A stretch of 21,794 bases of DNA from Sphingomonas sp. (GTDB lineage: Bacteria; Pseudomonadota; Alphaproteobacteria; Sphingomonadales; Sphingomonadaceae), in contig PNLG01000411.1 of the NCBI GenBank assembly GCA_013822915.1, forward strand, positions 1-21,794, read 5' to 3'. The position numbers were made by a program, and so were the translations under genes. A model generated the notes under the pieces. The model did no database searches and had not been told where the DNA came from. It saw only the letters and a list, made by a program, of their open reading frames with translations. This document shows, piece by piece, positions 21,442 through 21,794 of the stretch. The stretch's first letter is position 1, and every line of letters starts with the position of its first letter.

Positions 21442-21794
21442 TCACTGTTCGCGCGGTCGAAAGTCGAGGCTCACTGAATTCATGCAGTAGCGCAGACCCG
21501 TCGGGCGCGGCCCATCGGGAAAGACATGACCCAAATGGCCGTCGCAACGCGCGCATCGGCTCTCGATGCGGATCATGCCGTGGCTGGCGTCATGATGGTC
21601 GGTCACATGGTCGGGCCCGATCGCTTGCGAAAAACTGGGCCAGCCCGACCCCGAATCATATTTGTCCGCGCTGTCGAACAGCGGGAGTTCGCACGCTGCG
21701 CACACATAAAGGCCATCGCCCTTATGGTCGTTGTAACGGCCGGTAAAGGCGCGCTCGGTCCCTGCCTCGCGCAGGACATGATATTGTTCGGGGG
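21442..21794 (-). CDS. msrB: Peptide-methionine (R)-S-oxide reductase MsrB (N-terminus outside window)
   Basis: 116 residues plus the stop are visible; the frame runs open off the window end. The visible N-terminal part PEQYHVLREAGTERAFTGRY is typical MsrB, so only a short part of the usual 130-140 residues is missing. Zinc cysteines are in CAAC and CARC. The catalytic region has HVFPDGPRPTGLRYCMNSVSL with the RYCxNS catalytic cysteine. SGSGWPSF is the family signature. It reduces the R form of methionine sulphoxide in proteins. No leader is visible, so whether it is cytoplasmic or exported cannot be judged. It lies 58 bases upstream of the PBP1A gene, in the same direction. Confidence 0.95.
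   Translation of the reverse strand, partial: PEQYHVLREAGTERAFTGRYNDHKGDGLYVCAACELPLFDSADKYDSGSGWPSFSQAIGPDHVTDHHDASHGMIRIESRCARCDGHLGHVFPDGPRPTGLRYCMNSVSLDFRPREQ

Noticed and set aside
1..21794. tRNA, rRNA, CRISPR, insertion sequence or prophage features
   Set aside because: No cloverleaf-type sequences, spaced direct repeats, transposase or phage-like proteins were seen on reading both strands; every recognised gene is chromosomal core or small accessory.

Overview
The window reads as the replication-origin neighbourhood of an alphaproteobacterial chromosome, most likely from the order Sphingomonadales. I base this on gene content (MmcB, a DUF1491 protein, a DUF6489-like protein, HemJ next to hemE) and on the alphaproteobacterial order ppsR-maf-aroE-coaE-dnaQ / origin / hemE-hemJ-rho and mnmE-mnmG-rsmG-parA-parB. 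The DNA is fairly GC-rich, densely coding, and shows no insertion sequence, prophage, CRISPR array, tRNA or rRNA. The genus cannot be named from the sequence alone.

Left part (1-7079). The end of holA points right. Everything else points left, away from about 7.1 kb: mmcB, a SleB-type cell wall hydrolase, a DUF1491 protein, a PaaI-like thioesterase, ptsN, a long-form hibernation factor, and the tight cluster ppsR-maf-aroE-coaE-dnaQ, where the first three junctions are 4-base overlaps and the last is an 8-base gap.

Origin (7080-7390). This 311-base gap between divergent ppsR and hemE is the only long non-coding stretch. It holds four one-mismatch DnaA boxes within 131 bases, a short run of weaker DnaA-like repeats, and an AT-rich stretch next to hemE. 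Within the AT-rich stretch lies a CtrA-like TTAA-N7-TTAG site with a GANTC methylation site in its spacer. The gene context is that of the Caulobacter and Rickettsia origins, and transcription diverges from the gap on both sides.

Right part (7391-16756). All genes point right: hemE and hemJ (haem synthesis), rho, a TerC-family membrane protein, a small DUF6489-like protein, mnmE and mnmG (tRNA wobble-uridine modification), rsmG (16S rRNA methylation), then parA and parB. Three parS sites occur here: one just after mnmE and two inside rsmG, including a perfect 16-base copy. ParA, ParB and parS would segregate the origin region about 5-8 kb away.

Far right (16757-21794). The strand pattern is mixed. 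A secreted ankyrin-repeat protein is divergent from a three-gene run (SCO lipoprotein, YcgN-like cysteine-cluster protein, YgjP-like metalloprotein). That run converges on, and slightly overlaps, a leftward penicillin-binding protein 1A gene. A leftward msrB is cut by the window end.

Most of the window is core housekeeping DNA. I see no undescribed multi-gene system. The items most worth checking are the architecture of the origin, the parS sites embedded in genes, a possible RNA switch before the small DUF6489-like gene, and a degenerate G4 motif in MnmE.
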